A stretch of 33,670 nucleotides of DNA from Streptomyces panaciradicis (GTDB lineage Bacteria; Actinomycetota; Actinomycetes; Streptomycetales; Streptomycetaceae): assembly GCF_023516615.1 (NCBI RefSeq), contig NZ_JAMGBF010000135.1, positions 1 to 33,670 on the forward strand. The letters are read 5' to 3'. The translations under genes were made by a program, and so were the position numbers. Below, one piece after another: positions 1-9,251 of this stretch. The notes under the pieces were generated by a model. The model made no database searches, was not told the origin of the DNA, and worked only from the letters and a program-made list of their open reading frames with translations. The stretch's first letter is position 1, and each line of letters starts with the position of its first letter.

Positions 1-765
1 GATGTCCTCCGGGAGGGAGGTCGTGGGCGCCGCGACGATGCCGCCCGTCGGCGCGTACGTAAGAGCCTTCAGCGTGATGAGGGAGCGGACCACCGCCTCG
101 CGGTACGGGCCGTGGTACGTGCAGTGCTCGACCCACTCCCGCCAGAAGTCCTCCGTGGCCTGCAGCGACTGTTCCGGCTCGGGGAGCGCCGGAGGCTGCT
201 TGTGCGAGGGCTCCCAGGAGATCGTGAACGCGATCCGGTCGCCCGGGGCGACGGTGAAGTCCGAGTACGTGGTCAGCGACTTGCCGTAGGTCTCGCACTC
301 GGTGTCGTACCAGACGGAGTCCGGGCCGGCCACGGCGACCGTGCGGCCGTCGTGCTTGTGCACCCACGGCACGACCCGGCCGTAGGAGAAGCGCATGCGC
401 AGGGCCGAGCGCATGGGCACGCGGCCCGAGACGCCCTCGACGATGCGGATCAGCTGGGGGGCGCCGTCACGCGGGGGCATGAAATCCGTCACGCGGACCG
501 TGCCGCGCGGGGTGTCCCACTCGGATTCCAGGATCAGCGAGTCGCCGCGGTAGCTCCGCCGGGCCGCGGTGGGGGGCTCGGCGTCGGAGGCGTGGGCGGG
601 GCCCAGGCGCCAGAAACCGTGTTCCTCGGTGCCCAGCAGGCCGGCGAAGATGGCATGCGAGTCGAAGCGGGGCAGGCACAGCCAGTCCACCGTGCCGTCC
701 CGGCAGACCAAGGCGGCGGTCTGCATGTCTCCGATGAGTGCGTAGTCTTCGATGCGCCCGGCCAC
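1..765 (-). CDS. Glycoside hydrolase family 15 protein (glucoamylase/trehalase-like), N-terminal part
   Basis: The 255 visible codons begin VAGRIEDYALIGDMQTAALV and continue with GTVDWLCLPRFDSHAIFAGL, which is the N-terminal beta-sandwich domain of bacterial GH15 enzymes (glucoamylase, glucodextranase or trehalase type). The family is usually about 600 residues, so the (alpha/alpha)6 catalytic barrel and both catalytic glutamates lie beyond the left edge, and the substrate cannot be read here. I chose the GTG at 765 because GGAG sits six bases upstream; an in-frame GTG at 789 would add eight residues. No signal peptide is visible, so a cytoplasmic enzyme acting on alpha-glucans or trehalose is likely. 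The gene is divergent from pyrG. Confidence 0.88.
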   Translation of the reverse strand, partial: MAGRIEDYALIGDMQTAALVCRDGTVDWLCLPRFDSHAIFAGLLGTEEHGFWRLGPAHASDAEPPTAARRSYRGDSLILESEWDTPRGTVRVTDFMPPRDGAPQLIRIVEGVSGRVPMRSALRMRFSYGRVVPWVHKHDGRTVAVAGPDSVWYDTECETYGKSLTTYSDFTVAPGDRIAFTISWEPSHKQPPALPEPEQSLQATEDFWREWVEHCTYHGPYREAVVRSLITLKALTYAPTGGIVAAPTTSLPEDI

Positions 766-1228
766 GTGCAACTCCAGTCGAACGGCCACGTCACCCCCAG
801 CAGGGGGCTGTCGCTATTGCGGTCAAGGGGTCGTTGTAATGCGTCGTTGAGCGGTGAAGCAAAGCAGTCGTGCCTGCCGTGTGGCAAAACGACGATTGAT
901 GCTCAACGATCTGACGAGCTCTCGTTGTTCCGGTGATTACAGGCGGGGGTGGTGCCGTGTACCCGGCCGGGCTCGGCAGCGAGTGTCCGAGCAGGATACG
1001 ACGCACGTAGATGATCTGTGTGCCGCTCCGGGCAACCCGCGTCGGCCGAACGGGTGAGCAACGAGGGGGAAACAGTCGGAAGCGTGTACGTCCGTGGCGA
1101 CCCGTGCGCGGAGCGTGGCCGGAAGCCATCGCCTGCCTTCGCTGATACCCTGGTAGCCCGTGGACCGGTGGGCGAGAGAACCCCGGAACCGCACCACAGA
1201 CCGCGACCACGGGAGCCCCCTCTTGGCC
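766..1228. other. Divergent intergenic region between the GH15 gene and pyrG
   Basis: These 463 bases hold no convincing gene: reading frames crossing them lack Streptomyces codon bias or are shadows. The left part is noticeably less GC-rich and carries the candidate GH15 promoter. On the right, an extended -10-like TGATACCCT (1143-1151) could serve pyrG, but I see no good -35 partner. No pyr-type attenuator or C-rich reiterative transcription start is evident. Confidence 0.6.
834..862 (-). promoter_or_regulatory. Candidate promoter for the GH15 gene
   Basis: On the minus strand a TTGCTT (857-862) is separated by 17 bases from TTACAA (834-839), a fair match to a principal-sigma promoter, about 70 bases upstream of the chosen GTG. 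A small C5/G5 hairpin around 794-808 lies in the leader close to the start. Prediction only. Confidence 0.4.
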
Positions 1229-2917
<1,689 letters not shown>

Positions 2918-2934
2918 CACAAGAGTTGTACGGT

Positions 2935-2983
2935 GGCCGGGGCGCGCCCATTCAAAAGGTGCGCGTCCCGGCCGCTTCTTTTT
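2935..2983 (+). terminator. Factor-independent terminator-like hairpin after pyrG
   Basis: A stem of about 13 pairs (2935-2947 with 2961-2973, one G-T wobble) is followed by TTCTTTTT at 2976-2983, a clear T tract for so GC-rich a genome. It lies 18 bases after the pyrG stop and ends 21 bases before the Nudix start, so it should limit read-through from pyrG into that gene or act as an attenuator. Confidence 0.75.
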
Positions 2984-3004
2984 GCACACGGGGAAGGACA
3001 GGGC

Positions 3005-3631
3005 ATGACCATCAAGGACACCGCCGAGGAGTGGGAGATCCGGGCGACGGAGACCCCGTTCACGGGCAACAAGACCTCCGTCCGCACGGACGAGGTGGTC
3101 ATGCCCGACGGCACGGTCGTCCGCCGCGACTACCAGGTCCACCCCGGCTCGGTGGCCGTGCTCGCCCTCGACGACGAGGGGCGCGTCCTGGTCATCCGCC
3201 AGTACCGCCACCCCGTGCGGCAGAAGCTGTGGGAGATCCCGGCCGGTCTGCTCGACGTGCCCGGCGAGAACCCGCTGCACGCCGCCCAGCGCGAGCTGTA
3301 CGAGGAGGCCCACGTCAAGGCCGAGGACTGGCGGGTGCTGACCGACGTCTACACCACGCCCGGCGGCTGCGACGAGGCCGTGCGCATCTTCCTGGCCCGC
3401 GATCTGTCCGAGGCGGAGGGCGAGCGCTTCGCGGTCGAGCACGAGGAGATCGACCTGGAGTACGAGCGCGTGCCGGTCGACGAGCTGGTGCGGGGCGTCC
3501 TCGCGGGCGAACTGCACAACAACTGCCTCGTCGTGGGCGTCCTGTCGCTGGTCGCCGCGCAGCACGGCGAGGGGCTGGACGCGCTGCGTCCCGCTGAGGC
3601 GGCGTGGCCCGCGCGTCCGTTCGAGGCCTGA
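3005..3631 (+). CDS. Nudix hydrolase, ADP-ribose pyrophosphatase type
   Basis: Probably cleaves ADP-ribose to AMP and ribose-5-phosphate, by resemblance to the Nudix protein next to pyrG in mycobacteria (Rv1700 family, about 207 residues; this one has 208). The start MTIKDTAEEWEIR has GGAAGGA upstream. The Nudix helix reads GLLDVPGENPLHAAQRELYEE, with the RELxEE core intact and the one-residue-longer loop typical of ADPRases. The position usually held by glycine after EE is histidine (EEAHV), a departure from consensus. Downstream motifs YTTPGGCDEAVRIFLARDL fit the ADPRase subfamily. It may be co-transcribed with pyrG if the hairpin between them is leaky. Confidence 0.9.
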   Translation: MTIKDTAEEWEIRATETPFTGNKTSVRTDEVVMPDGTVVRRDYQVHPGSVAVLALDDEGRVLVIRQYRHPVRQKLWEIPAGLLDVPGENPLHAAQRELYEEAHVKAEDWRVLTDVYTTPGGCDEAVRIFLARDLSEAEGERFAVEHEEIDLEYERVPVDELVRGVLAGELHNNCLVVGVLSLVAAQHGEGLDALRPAEAAWPARPFEA

Positions 3632-3710
3632 AGCCACTCGGGCCCTCAGATACGTCACCGGTGTGACCATCTGCTGATCCGATCGGGGGACCTGCCCGCC
3701 GCGCTCCACC

Positions 3711-3738
3711 TGGACCGTTGCAGAGCGTGAACTAGGCT
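3711..3738 (+). promoter_or_regulatory. Candidate promoter for the NB-ARC/TPR gene
   Basis: TGGACC (3711-3716) and TAGGCT (3733-3738) are 16 bases apart and about 60 bases upstream of the start. The match to a principal-sigma promoter is moderate; a prediction only. Confidence 0.35.
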
Positions 3739-3800
3739 CTGTTACCGCCCGGACCGGAGTCCCGGCGGGCTCTTGCGTGTGGTGGGACGGGAGTGTGCCC

Positions 3801-5864
3801 GTGACGGATCAGGCGGTGGACCCAGGCGGCGTACGGCTGTCGGAGCGCGGTGCTGCGGAGCGTCAGTTCCTCGGCCGTACAAGGGAGTTGAAGGAACTGC
3901 GCGCCGACATCGAGCGCGCGGGCCTGGACACCCTGTCCGGAAAGAAACCTCCCCGCGCGCGCGTGCTGCTCATCGCGGGCCGCCCCGGCTCCGGACGCAC
4001 GGCCCTCGCCGAGGAACTCGTACGGCAGGTCGCGGACCGTTACGACGACGGGGTGCTGCGAGCGCGGCTCAGCGAGCCCGACGGCACCCCCGTCCCCACC
4101 GAGCGCACCGCACGCGAACTGCTGGCCGCGCTGGACCGGCCGACCCCGGCCGGAGCGGGCGCCGACGAGCTGTCCGAGGCGCTGCGCACGGCCCTCGCCG
4201 ACCGCCGCACCCTGATCCTGCTCGACGACGCGGCCGACGCCGAACAGGTCGACGCCCTGCTCCCGGACAGCCCGGACAGCCTGGTCGTCGCCGTCTCCGA
4301 CGGCCCCCTCACCGGCATCTCCGACGTCCGCCCCTGCACCCTCGGCGGCCTCGACACCAAGTCCGCCATCGAGCTGCTGAGCGCGTACACCGGCTCCGTG
4401 CGCATCACCGTCGACCCGCGGGCCGCGGAGGGCCTGGTCGAGGAGTGCCAGGGCCAGCCGACCGCGCTGGAGCTGGCGGGCGGCTGGCTCGCCGCACGCC
4501 CCAAGGCCGCCGTCTCCGACCTCGCCAAGCAACTGCGGGCCGACGGCCAGGAAGGCACCCCGCTCGGCCGTGTCTTCCGGCTCTCCTACGCCTCGCTGCC
4601 CTCCACCGCCGCCCGGATACTGCGACTGCTCTCCCTCGCCCCGGGCGGTCTGATCGACCCGCACACCGCGTCCGCGCTGGCCGGCTGCTCGGTGGGCGGC
4701 GCCCGCACCACACTGGACGACTTCGTCGCCCTCGGCCTGCTGCGCTCCCTGGAGTCGCCGCTGCCGCAGTACGAGGTCCCGGGCTGTCTGCACCCCCTGC
4801 TCAAGACCCTCGCCGAGACCCAGGAACGCCCCGCCGAGCTCCAGCTCGCGCGCGCCCGGATGCTGGAGCGGACGGTGCGGCTGCTGCAGTCGTGCCGGGC
4901 GATCACGGAGACCGACAGCGCCGAGGCCCGGGAGAAGCTCCAGGGCATGCCCCGCTCCCTGCGCTTCCCGCACCCGCGGGCCGCCGAGGAGTGGCTGAGC
5001 CTGCGCCGCCCGGCCCTGCTGGCCGCCGCCCGGGCCGCGGTGGCCGACGGGGAGCTGGACACCCTGGCCCGCCGCCTGATGTCCCAGCTGGTCAGGACGA
5101 TGGTGGCGCACTTCGGCATGCAGGCCGCCGCGCCGGACCTGTACGGCGTCCACGGGCTGGTGCTGGACGTCGCCGAGCGCCGCAAGCTGCCCCGCGAGGC
5201 GGCGGCGGCCCTGCTGAACCTGGGGGACCTGGACGCGCAGACGGGGCGCACGGCGGACGCCCTGGTGCGCTATCGGGCCGCCCTGGACGCCGGACGCGAG
5301 GCGAACGACCCGTACGCGACCGGTCGCGCGATGGAATCCGTAGGGGGCGCGCACCTGGAGCTCGGGGACTACGACCGGGCCGCCGACTGGTTCGGCCGCG
5401 CCCTCGCCCAGCGCCTGGCCCGGGACGAGCGCGCCGAGGCCGCCCGGCTGTACGGCCGTATCGCCGCCGCGCACACCTACGCGGGCCGCTACGGCGAGGC
5501 GCTGCGCAACTGGCGGTCGGCGGCCGCCGGACACCGCAAGAACGGCGATGTGGCCGCCCACGCACGGGCGTTGAGCGAGATCGCCCGGGTGCAGGAGTAC
5601 GCCGGACGCCCGGAGGAGTCGCTGCGCACCTGCCACGAGGCGCTGGACCTCGCGCGCCGCGCCGACGACGTACGGCTGCAGGCGGCGCTCCAGCTGAGGC
5701 TCGCCGACACGATGGAACACCTCGGCGATCCCGCGGCCGCCCGGCTGCACCGGGGTGCCGCCGAGCGGCTGCTCGGCGAGGAGCCCGGCCTCCCGGAAGA
5801 GATCGATGAAACGAAACAAGCCGCTGACACCTGCGAAATCCGCAGTACACCCGCTGAAGATTGA
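3801..5864 (+). CDS. AfsR-like NTPase (NB-ARC/STAND type) with C-terminal TPR repeats
   Basis: A 687-residue protein beginning VTDQAVDPGG. I chose GTG 3801 because GGGACGGGAG ends seven bases before it. After an FLGRTRELKEL motif comes a P-loop GRPGSGRTALAEEL (about residues 60-73), where the usual Walker A lysine is arginine, then a Walker B-like RTLILLDDAAD, a winged-helix-like segment (LRLLSLAPGGLIDPHTASAL), and TPR-like helices over roughly residues 430-660 (for example ALLNLGDLDAQTGRTADALV). The layout resembles the central and C-terminal parts of AfsR but lacks the N-terminal SARP DNA-binding domain, so it is more likely a signalling or scaffold protein than a direct regulator. Its partner is unknown. 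Confidence 0.82.
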   Translation: MTDQAVDPGGVRLSERGAAERQFLGRTRELKELRADIERAGLDTLSGKKPPRARVLLIAGRPGSGRTALAEELVRQVADRYDDGVLRARLSEPDGTPVPTERTARELLAALDRPTPAGAGADELSEALRTALADRRTLILLDDAADAEQVDALLPDSPDSLVVAVSDGPLTGISDVRPCTLGGLDTKSAIELLSAYTGSVRITVDPRAAEGLVEECQGQPTALELAGGWLAARPKAAVSDLAKQLRADGQEGTPLGRVFRLSYASLPSTAARILRLLSLAPGGLIDPHTASALAGCSVGGARTTLDDFVALGLLRSLESPLPQYEVPGCLHPLLKTLAETQERPAELQLARARMLERTVRLLQSCRAITETDSAEAREKLQGMPRSLRFPHPRAAEEWLSLRRPALLAAARAAVADGELDTLARRLMSQLVRTMVAHFGMQAAAPDLYGVHGLVLDVAERRKLPREAAAALLNLGDLDAQTGRTADALVRYRAALDAGREANDPYATGRAMESVGGAHLELGDYDRAADWFGRALAQRLARDERAEAARLYGRIAAAHTYAGRYGEALRNWRSAAAGHRKNGDVAAHARALSEIARVQEYAGRPEESLRTCHEALDLARRADDVRLQAALQLRLADTMEHLGDPAAARLHRGAAERLLGEEPGLPEEIDETKQAADTCEIRSTPAED

Positions 5865-5877
5865 TGCAATGAAAGGC

Positions 5878-5905
5878 TAGACAGCGGGAACACCTTCATT
5901 AGACT
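5878..5905 (+). promoter_or_regulatory. Candidate ald promoter
   Basis: TAGACA (5878-5883) and TAGACT (5900-5905) with a 16-base spacer form a good principal-sigma promoter about 100 bases before the ald start. The region is locally AT-richer than the flanking genes. No operator was recognised. Confidence 0.5.
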
Positions 5906-6008
5906 GGCTCTGCCGCACCTTCTCCTGCGGTGTCTCCCGGTGTGCTCATGCATGCCTGGGTATGTGTTGTATTGCCCCACATCCACTGAGCCAAGGACCG
6001 TGATCGAC

Positions 6009-7124
6009 GTGAAGGTCGGCATCCCCCGCGAGGTCAAGAACAACGAGTTCCGGGTGGCCATCACCCCGTCCGGCGTGCACGAGCTGGTGCGCCACGGCCA
6101 CCAGGTCGTCATCGAGCAGGGCGCCGGTGCCGGCTCGTCGATCCCGGACGAGGAGTACGTCGCCGCGGGCGCCCAGATCCTCGGCACCGCCGACGAGGTG
6201 TGGGCCACCGCGGACCTGCTGCTGAAGGTCAAGGAGCCCATCGCGGAGGAGTACCACCGCCTCCGCAAGGACCAGACGCTCTTCACCTACCTGCACCTGG
6301 CCGCCTCCAAGGAGTGCACCGACGCGCTCATCGAGTCCGGCACCACCGCGATCGCCTACGAGACCGTCGAGCTGCCCTCCCGCGCGCTGCCGCTGCTCGC
6401 CCCGATGTCCGAGGTCGCGGGCCGGCTCGCCCCGCAGGTCGGCGCCTACCACCTGATGCGCTCGGTCGGCGGCCGCGGTGTGCTGCCCGGTGGCGTCCCC
6501 GGCACCCAGCCCGCGCGGGCCGTCGTCATCGGCGGCGGCGTCTCCGGCTGGAACGCCACGCAGATCGCCGTCGGCATGGGCTTCCACGTCACCCTGCTCG
6601 ACCGCGACATCAACAAGCTCCGCGAGGCCGACAAGATCTTCGGCACCAAGGTGCGCGCGATCATGTCCAACTCCCTCGAGCTGGAGAAGGCCGTCCTCGA
6701 CGCCGACCTCGTCATCGGCGCCGTCCTCATCCCGGGCGCCAAGGCCCCCAAGCTCGTCACCAACGAGCTCGTGGCGCGGATGAAGCCGGGAAGTGTCCTT
6801 GTCGACATCGCGATCGACCAGGGCGGCTGCTTCGAGGACTCCCACCCGACCACGCACGCCGAGCCGACCTTCCAGGTGCACGACTCGGTCTTCTACTGCG
6901 TCGCCAACATGCCCGGCGCGGTGCCCAACACCTCCACGTACGCGCTGACCAACGCCACGCTGCCGTACATCGTCGAGCTGGCGAACCGCGGCTGGGTGGA
7001 GGCGCTGCGCCGCGACCCCGCGCTCGCCAAGGGCCTCAACACCCATGACGGCAAGGTCGTTTACCGCGAGGTCGCGGAGGCGCACGGCCTGGAGCACGTG
7101 GAGCTCGAGACGCTCCTCGGCTGA
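6009..7124 (+). CDS. ald: L-alanine dehydrogenase
   Basis: NAD-dependent interconversion of L-alanine with pyruvate and ammonia. The product VKVGIPREVKNNEFRVAITP is 371 residues, the same length as the mycobacterial Ald, which supports the GTG at 6009; the in-frame GTG at 6000 would leave AAGGA only about two bases away. Family motifs are complete: LLLKVKEP, FTYLHLAAS (catalytic His), the dinucleotide fold VVIGGGVSGWNATQIAVGMG, and VDIAIDQGGCFEDSHPTTH. The glycine loop reads GGGVSG where mycobacterial Ald has GAGTAG. The gene has its own leader and probably its own promoter. Confidence 0.96.
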   Translation: MKVGIPREVKNNEFRVAITPSGVHELVRHGHQVVIEQGAGAGSSIPDEEYVAAGAQILGTADEVWATADLLLKVKEPIAEEYHRLRKDQTLFTYLHLAASKECTDALIESGTTAIAYETVELPSRALPLLAPMSEVAGRLAPQVGAYHLMRSVGGRGVLPGGVPGTQPARAVVIGGGVSGWNATQIAVGMGFHVTLLDRDINKLREADKIFGTKVRAIMSNSLELEKAVLDADLVIGAVLIPGAKAPKLVTNELVARMKPGSVLVDIAIDQGGCFEDSHPTTHAEPTFQVHDSVFYCVANMPGAVPNTSTYALTNATLPYIVELANRGWVEALRRDPALAKGLNTHDGKVVYREVAEAHGLEHVELETLLG

Positions 7125-7214
7125 GTCCCCCCGAGGGCCGTCGGGTCACCGGAGAGCTAAGTCACCTTTTCGTAAAGGCGATACGTCAACAAGACGCGTC
7201 AACCCTGCGCACAC

Positions 7215-7243
7215 GGCCGGACCTTGCCCCACAAGGTCCGGCC
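7215..7243 (+). terminator. Hairpin after ald
   Basis: A perfect 12-bp stem GGCCGGACCTTG (7215-7226) with its complement at 7232-7243 and a five-base loop, about 90 bases after the ald stop. There is no T tract, so it resembles the hairpin-only terminators common in Streptomyces. Confidence 0.6.
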
Positions 7244-7403
7244 GGATGTGTGTATGGTCACTTCGCGACTCTCGGTCAACTCACCTCGAACGTAACTCTT
7301 CGGTCCATTCGCACACCGGTGAAACCTGCCGTGCGACGGCCGTACGCCCTTGACAGTGGGATGTTTCATTGTCGACACATCGAGCCGGGTCCGGCGGATT
7401 GTG

Positions 7404-7433
7404 TTGCTGCGAACACCCGACACGCCATAGAGT
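7404..7433 (+). promoter_or_regulatory. Candidate promoter for the parA-scp operon
   Basis: TTGCTG (7404-7409) and TAGAGT (7428-7433) with an 18-base spacer lie about 70 bases upstream of the GTG at 7506. This is the same hexamer pattern and spacing seen before the rpf-like gene (TTGCTG, 18 bases, TAGATT). Confidence 0.45.
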
Positions 7434-7505
7434 CGCCAACCGTCGGCATGGTGCCACGCTGACCTGTCTAGAAGTTTCCTGGTCACCAAGGAGGTAAGAC
7501 GACTT

Positions 7506-8681
7506 GTGAATGAGTCGACATTTTCTCCCGGGGGTGGTCAACCAGGAATGCCTGTACGGGGCCAGGGCCCCACGGGGTTCGAGGCTGTCGGCTCCGTTGC
7601 TGTGCGCACCTTCGCAGCCCACCAGAGCCCCGGCCCGCAGCTTGCCGGGACTGCACACCAGAGCATGGATGGCCATCACGTGAACGCCATGGCCGGCGAC
7701 GGAAGTGGCGCGCCCCACAACCACTTCGCCGACTACGACGAACTGCCCGACGGGCACTTCTACGACCCGGACGCCGAGTACGAGCCCGATCCCGAGTACG
7801 CGGCCACGCTCGCGCCCGACGCTGCCCGGCAGCGCCGTGAGCGCGTCGGCCCGACCGGGCGCCCGCTGCCGTACTTCCCGATCCCGGGGCCGCTGACCGA
7901 CCACGGCCCCGCGAAGATCATCGCGATGTGCAACCAGAAGGGCGGCGTGGGCAAGACGACGTCGACCATCAACCTGGGTGCCGCGCTCGCGGAGTACGGA
8001 CGCCGCGTGCTGCTCGTGGACTTCGACCCGCAGGGCGCGCTGTCGGTGGGTCTCGGCGTCAACCCGATGGAGCTCGACCTCACCGTCTACAACCTGCTCA
8101 TGGAGCGGGGCATGGCGGCCGACGAGGTGCTCCTGAAGACCGCGGTCCCGAACATGGACCTGCTCCCGAGCAACATCGACCTGTCGGCGGCCGAGGTCCA
8201 GCTGGTCTCCGAGGTCGCGCGCGAGTCGACGCTGCAGCGTGCGCTGAAGCCGCTCATGGCCGACTACGACTACATCGTGATCGACTGTCAGCCCTCGCTG
8301 GGTCTGCTCACGGTGAACGCGCTGACGGCCGCGCACAAGGTGATAGTGCCTCTGGAGTGCGAGTTCTTCGCGCTGCGTGGTGTCGCGCTGCTGACGGAGA
8401 CCATCGAGAAGGTCCAGGAGCGGCTCAACCCCGAGCTGGAGCTCGACGGGATCCTCGCCACGATGTACGACTCGCGCACCGTGCACAGCCGTGAGGTGCT
8501 CGCGCGTGTCGTCGAGGCGTTCGACGACCACGTCTACCACACGGTCATCGGGCGCACGGTCCGCTTCCCGGAGACCACGGTCGCCGGTGAGCCGATCACC
8601 ACGTACGCCTCCAACTCCGTCGGCGCCGCCGCCTACCGCCAGCTCGCCAGGGAGGTGCTCGCCCGGTGTCACGCCGAGTGA
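7506..8681 (+). CDS. ParA/Soj-family ATPase (SMC-ScpAB operon type)
   Basis: A 391-residue ParA-type ATPase with an N-terminal extension of about 135 residues that is polar and probably disordered (rich in His, Gly, Pro, then a DPDAEYEPDPEYA acidic stretch). The deviant Walker A CNQKGGVGKTTSTINLGAAL, the switch region VDFDPQGALSVGLG and YIVIDCQPSLGLLTVNAL are all present. The GTG start has a perfect AAGGAGG at 7488-7494, eleven bases away. It is not beside parB; instead it leads an operon with scpA and scpB, as in mycobacteria (Rv1708-Rv1710), so it is more likely a condensin-associated or positioning ATPase than the canonical ParA of parABS. Confidence 0.9.
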   Translation: MNESTFSPGGGQPGMPVRGQGPTGFEAVGSVAVRTFAAHQSPGPQLAGTAHQSMDGHHVNAMAGDGSGAPHNHFADYDELPDGHFYDPDAEYEPDPEYAATLAPDAARQRRERVGPTGRPLPYFPIPGPLTDHGPAKIIAMCNQKGGVGKTTSTINLGAALAEYGRRVLLVDFDPQGALSVGLGVNPMELDLTVYNLLMERGMAADEVLLKTAVPNMDLLPSNIDLSAAEVQLVSEVARESTLQRALKPLMADYDYIVIDCQPSLGLLTVNALTAAHKVIVPLECEFFALRGVALLTETIEKVQERLNPELELDGILATMYDSRTVHSREVLARVVEAFDDHVYHTVIGRTVRFPETTVAGEPITTYASNSVGAAAYRQLAREVLARCHAE

Positions 8682-9232
8682 GTCTGCCGGGGGCCGACGA
8701 ACTCTTCCGTACGACAGGGGGAATGGCGCTCCAGCCGTCCACGCCGCGGCGTGGGGCCAACGGCGAGGCACGGGTGCCCGCGCCCGCCGGCGAGAGCGAT
8801 CCGGCGGCGGTGACGTCCGAGGACGCGCCGCAGTCGGTGCCCGCGCAGGGCGGTGACGGCGAGGGCGCCGAGCACTTGGCGGCGGAGTCGGAGCAGCCGA
8901 TCGACGCGGGCGAGTCCCGCAGCCGCCCCACGCGGCGGCAGACGGCGCAGGAAGGTTCTGCCACGCCGGCGGCGGCCGCACAGTCCCGCAAGCGCGGACG
9001 GGCGGCCAACCGGCGCCCCAGCGGCCGGGAGCGGCACGACGAGAAGATCACCGTGTACGTCTCCGCCGAGGAGCTCATGGACCTGGAGCACGCCCGTCTC
9101 GTCCTGCGCGGCGAGCACGGGCTGGCGGTCGACCGCGGGCGGATCGTCCGCGAGGCGGTCGCCGTGGTGCTGGCCGATCTGGAGTCCCGAGGGGACGCGA
9201 GCATTCTGGTACGCCGGCTGCGCGGGCGGTAG
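8666..9232 (+). CDS. Small protein with ribbon-helix-helix-like C-terminus, between ParA and ScpA
   Basis: A 188-residue protein starting at GTG 8666, with GGAGG ten bases upstream, overlapping the ParA gene by 16 bases. Residues 1-125 are low-complexity (Ala, Pro, Glu, Ser, then a basic RKRGRAANRRPSGRER). The C-terminal 65 residues (KITVYVSAEELMDLEHARL, then GLAVDRGRIVREAVAVVLAD) look like a beta-strand followed by two helices, as in ribbon-helix-helix DNA-binding dimers. The overlap with the ParA gene implies coupled production. A role as the DNA-binding partner of this ParA is an inference; I recognise no characterised homologue. Confidence 0.8.
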   Translation: MSRRVSLPGADELFRTTGGMALQPSTPRRGANGEARVPAPAGESDPAAVTSEDAPQSVPAQGGDGEGAEHLAAESEQPIDAGESRSRPTRRQTAQEGSATPAAAAQSRKRGRAANRRPSGRERHDEKITVYVSAEELMDLEHARLVLRGEHGLAVDRGRIVREAVAVVLADLESRGDASILVRRLRGR

Positions 9233-9251
9233 GCGGTAGCCTGCGGGGGCC

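Larger units (their letters stand above)
7125..7505. other. Intergenic region between ald and the ParA-like gene
   Basis: These 381 bases hold no supported gene. They contain a short CCTTT/AAAGG hairpin near 7167-7180, the perfect 12-bp hairpin at 7215-7243, a TTGACA hexamer at 7350-7355 without a well-placed -10, an 8-bp palindrome TGTCGACA at 7370-7377, and a better promoter candidate at 7404-7433. I looked for the parS consensus GTTTCACGTGAAAC here, because a ParA-like gene follows, and did not find it. Confidence 0.6.

Noticed and set aside
7125..7505. parS site near the ParA-like gene
   Set aside because: No GTTTCACGTGAAAC or close variant was found; the nearest palindrome, TGTCGACA, is unrelated.
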